Below are positions 62,351-64,000 of a DNA stretch of 64,000 nucleotides, piece by piece. The position numbers were made by a program, and so were the translations under genes. The DNA comes from JAAURS01 sp044923475 (GTDB lineage: Bacteria; Cyanobacteriota; Cyanobacteriia; Thermosynechococcales; Thermosynechococcaceae): positions 1,488,001 to 1,552,000 of the forward strand of contig NZ_CP137338.1 of NCBI RefSeq assembly GCF_044923475.1, given 5' to 3'. The notes below the pieces were generated by a model. It was not told the DNA's origin. It saw only the letters and a list, made by a program, of their open reading frames with translations, and ran no database searches. Every line of letters begins with the position of its first letter. Position 1 is the stretch's first letter.

Positions 62351-62384
62351 CTTCGGCCCTTATTCCCAGGGATAGGGGCCGAAG
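62351..62384 (+). terminator. hairpin after psbI
   Basis: CTTCGGCCC (62351-62359) pairs with GGGCCGAAG (62376-62384), with a smaller inner pairing of TATTCCC and GGGATA. GC-rich stem, no T-run; a probable terminator or mRNA-stabilising end for psbI. Confidence 0.6.
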
Positions 62385-62508
62385 TGCTGCTTGCGTCCGG
62401 TACCGATTTCGTGTAGCTTGAATGGGTTTATTGGCGCTTCGTTTTCCCGTTGCATCCAATTATGGAGGTTATGCGTCTGAGCGCTTTATCGGTGTACCGT
62501 AAGGAAAT

Positions 62509-64000
62509 ATGGTGTATCCAACCCTAGAAGCGGCAACGCCCCCTGCGCTGGTTCAGACTGCTTCCGCTTCCACTCCAATTTTGGCTTTAGATTTACCCCC
62601 TAAAGATGCTGCTGCATCGCCGTCCTTCCAAATCAGCGCGCAGCCCCCGCCCGTCATCCCCGATGGAACTCCGGCCACCACTGCCGATAGCCTCGGCAGT
62701 CCCCTTGCCGTGCCATCGCCTCCAACGGAAGTCCAGTTTTCGATAACCCCCGCTCCAAGGGCGATCGCCTCTATCCAACCCAGTCCGCCTACCTTTGAGC
62801 GCTCTAGCGCTTTAGTGCTGGACGCGTCCTCTGCCCATCCTTTTGCTCAAAAAACGGCGCAGAGCTTAGAACCAGAACGCCGTCCCGACCTCGCACCCGA
62901 CCTGGTGCCAGATCCCGTCCCGACAACACCCACCCTTCCAGCGCCGCCCGCTCCAAATCCTCCGCCTACAACCAGCTCTTTTGTAGAACTATCCGCCGAT
63001 CGCCAAGAATACGATGCAGCCCAACGGGCGCTGACGGCAGTGGGAAACGTGCTGCTCAATTATCGAAACGCTCAGTTAAAAGCAGATCGGATTCAGACCT
63101 TAACGCTCAAAAAACAGGCGATCGCCGAAGGCAATGTCACCTTGACCCAGGGCGGTCAGATTTTGCAAGGCGATCGCCTAGAGTACCAGTTGGATGAAGA
63201 ACGCGGCATTTTCTTCAAACCGCGCGGCATTATCAACCTACCCTCGGCGGGACGCGAGACAGCAGCGCCAACCCCCGGAACCGCAGCAGTGGGCAATAGT
63301 CCCCTCGTAGGTCTAAAGGATTCGCTCCAACGACCGACCCAGCCCTCTACCCCACGCGCTCAAGATGGCATCCAGCGCTTGCGATTTGAGGCAGACCGAA
63401 TCGAATTTACAGGACAGACCTGGGAAGCCATCAATATTCGCATCACCAGCGACCCCTTCTCGCCGCCCGAGTTAGAAGTAAGGGCCGACCAAGCCGCTTT
63501 GAGAAGGGTGTCGGCCCAGGAGGATGTGGTAACCCTCAGGCGACCGCGTTTGGTTTTCGACCAGCGGATTGCGGTCCCCATTCCGCGCTCCACAGTTATC
63601 TTGAGTCGAGTGCGTTCTAATCCCTTTGGCCTTGACTTTGGATTTGACGATCGAGATCGCGGCGGGTTATTCCTGGGGCGTCAGTTTACGCCGATCTCGA
63701 ATCCGAAATTGACGCTTTCTGTCACGCCTCAATTTTTCTTGGAACGCGCCATCGTCGATAAAGGGTTCGATCTACTGTCGCCCGATCTGTACGGATTGAG
63801 CGCCCGACTCAAAAGCCAACTGTCGCCCAAGCTCAACTTTGGGGCTTACGTCGCCTTGCGGAGCGTCGATTTTACCAACCTAGCCGATAACGTGCGGGCA
63901 GGGCTGCGCTTTGAGCGTCCCATCGGCGATAACACGCTGGCCTTCGAAGCCGCTTACCGCGAACGGATCGTGAACGGGTCGCTGGGCGAGCAAAATATTC
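62509..64000 (+). CDS. DUF3769 / LptD-like outer-membrane protein, 5' part
   Basis: 497 codons up to the window end, start MVYPTLEAATPPALVQTASA after AAGGAAAT. A Pro-rich linker (about 1-160) leads to an OstA-like domain (about 165-240: SADRQEYDAAQRALTAVGNV, AEGNVTLTQGGQILQGDRLEY), then a region with the start of beta-barrel-like repeats (FGFDDRDRGGLFLGRQFTPI). It belongs to the cyanobacterial DUF3769 group that may serve as the LPS-transport LptD. No classic signal peptide is seen, which is odd for an outer-membrane protein; an in-frame TAA lies directly upstream, so the start cannot be further left. Confidence 0.85.
   Translation, partial: MVYPTLEAATPPALVQTASASTPILALDLPPKDAAASPSFQISAQPPPVIPDGTPATTADSLGSPLAVPSPPTEVQFSITPAPRAIASIQPSPPTFERSSALVLDASSAHPFAQKTAQSLEPERRPDLAPDLVPDPVPTTPTLPAPPAPNPPPTTSSFVELSADRQEYDAAQRALTAVGNVLLNYRNAQLKADRIQTLTLKKQAIAEGNVTLTQGGQILQGDRLEYQLDEERGIFFKPRGIINLPSAGRETAAPTPGTAAVGNSPLVGLKDSLQRPTQPSTPRAQDGIQRLRFEADRIEFTGQTWEAINIRITSDPFSPPELEVRADQAALRRVSAQEDVVTLRRPRLVFDQRIAVPIPRSTVILSRVRSNPFGLDFGFDDRDRGGLFLGRQFTPISNPKLTLSVTPQFFLERAIVDKGFDLLSPDLYGLSARLKSQLSPKLNFGAYVALRSVDFTNLADNVRAGLRFERPIGDNTLAFEAAYRERIVNGSLGEQNI

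Noticed and set aside
62593..63593. Minus-strand frames over the DUF3769 gene
   Set aside because: Glycine/arginine-rich antisense reading of a proline-rich gene; the plus frame is open to the window end.

Overview
The window is chromosomal DNA of a cyanobacterium. It carries photosystem II genes (psbV, psbV2, psbI), cytochrome c6 (petJ), a delta-9 desaturase, ferredoxin-sulfite reductase, two SigF-type sigma factors, the C-terminal half of a DnaE split by the cyanobacterial split intein, and many HIP1 octamers (GCGATCGC). The species cannot be named from the sequence. No rRNA, tRNA or CRISPR array was found.

Layout. 0.65-2.0 kb: dnaE C-terminal part. 2.3-18.1 kb: one uninterrupted minus-strand S10-spc-alpha ribosomal cluster in the order rplC, rplD, rplW, rplB, rpsS, rplV, rpsC, rplP, rpmC, rpsQ, rplN, rplX, rplE, rpsH, rplF, rplR, rpsE, rplO, secY, adk, infA, rpmJ, rpsM, rpsK, rpoA, rplQ, truA, rplM, rpsI, rpmE, closed by a terminator. 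rpsJ, rpsN and rpmD are not in it. 18.5-33.6 kb: housekeeping and photosynthesis genes (site-2 protease, gcvH, Nfu scaffold, desC, pgi, petJ-psbV2-psbV, accD, sir, a flavoprotein).

33.6-37.0 kb is a scar without HIP1 sites. It holds the C-terminal half of an integron-integrase pseudogene, a divergent decayed cassette-like gene whose stop codon lies in a GCCTAAC core, attC-like core heptamers, and an IS110-family transposase with a nonsense codon. I read it as a decayed integron later hit by an IS.

37-47 kb: two SigF paralogues, a tandem universal stress protein, an oxidoreductase / TetR / GST group with two copies of one palindromic operator, a transaldolase-like gene and a glycosyltransferase. 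46.4-59.8 kb contains two related loci (GAF-LuxR regulator, DJ-1/PfpI protein, small four-helix membrane protein). In the first copy the membrane gene is cut off and followed by an AT-rich, HIP1-free island with a class F-like sortase and a probable LPxAT-bearing substrate. In the second copy the membrane gene leads into a DevB-DevC exporter operon whose DevA ATPase is an internal-deletion remnant joined to a truncated DUF2993 gene. Between the copies lie a two-component system, a YciI protein, an isochorismatase-like hydrolase, an HxlR regulator and several gene fragments.

59.8-64 kb: an AT-rich stretch with two tandem 53-residue peptides (double-glycine leader, 18-residue C-x-C-x13-C-K core) that look like undescribed RiPP or bacteriocin-type precursors, then psbI and the start of a DUF3769/LptD-like outer-membrane gene that runs off the window.

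The best candidates for undescribed biology are the tandem double-glycine peptides, the sortase-substrate pair with an altered catalytic arginine, and the decayed integron.
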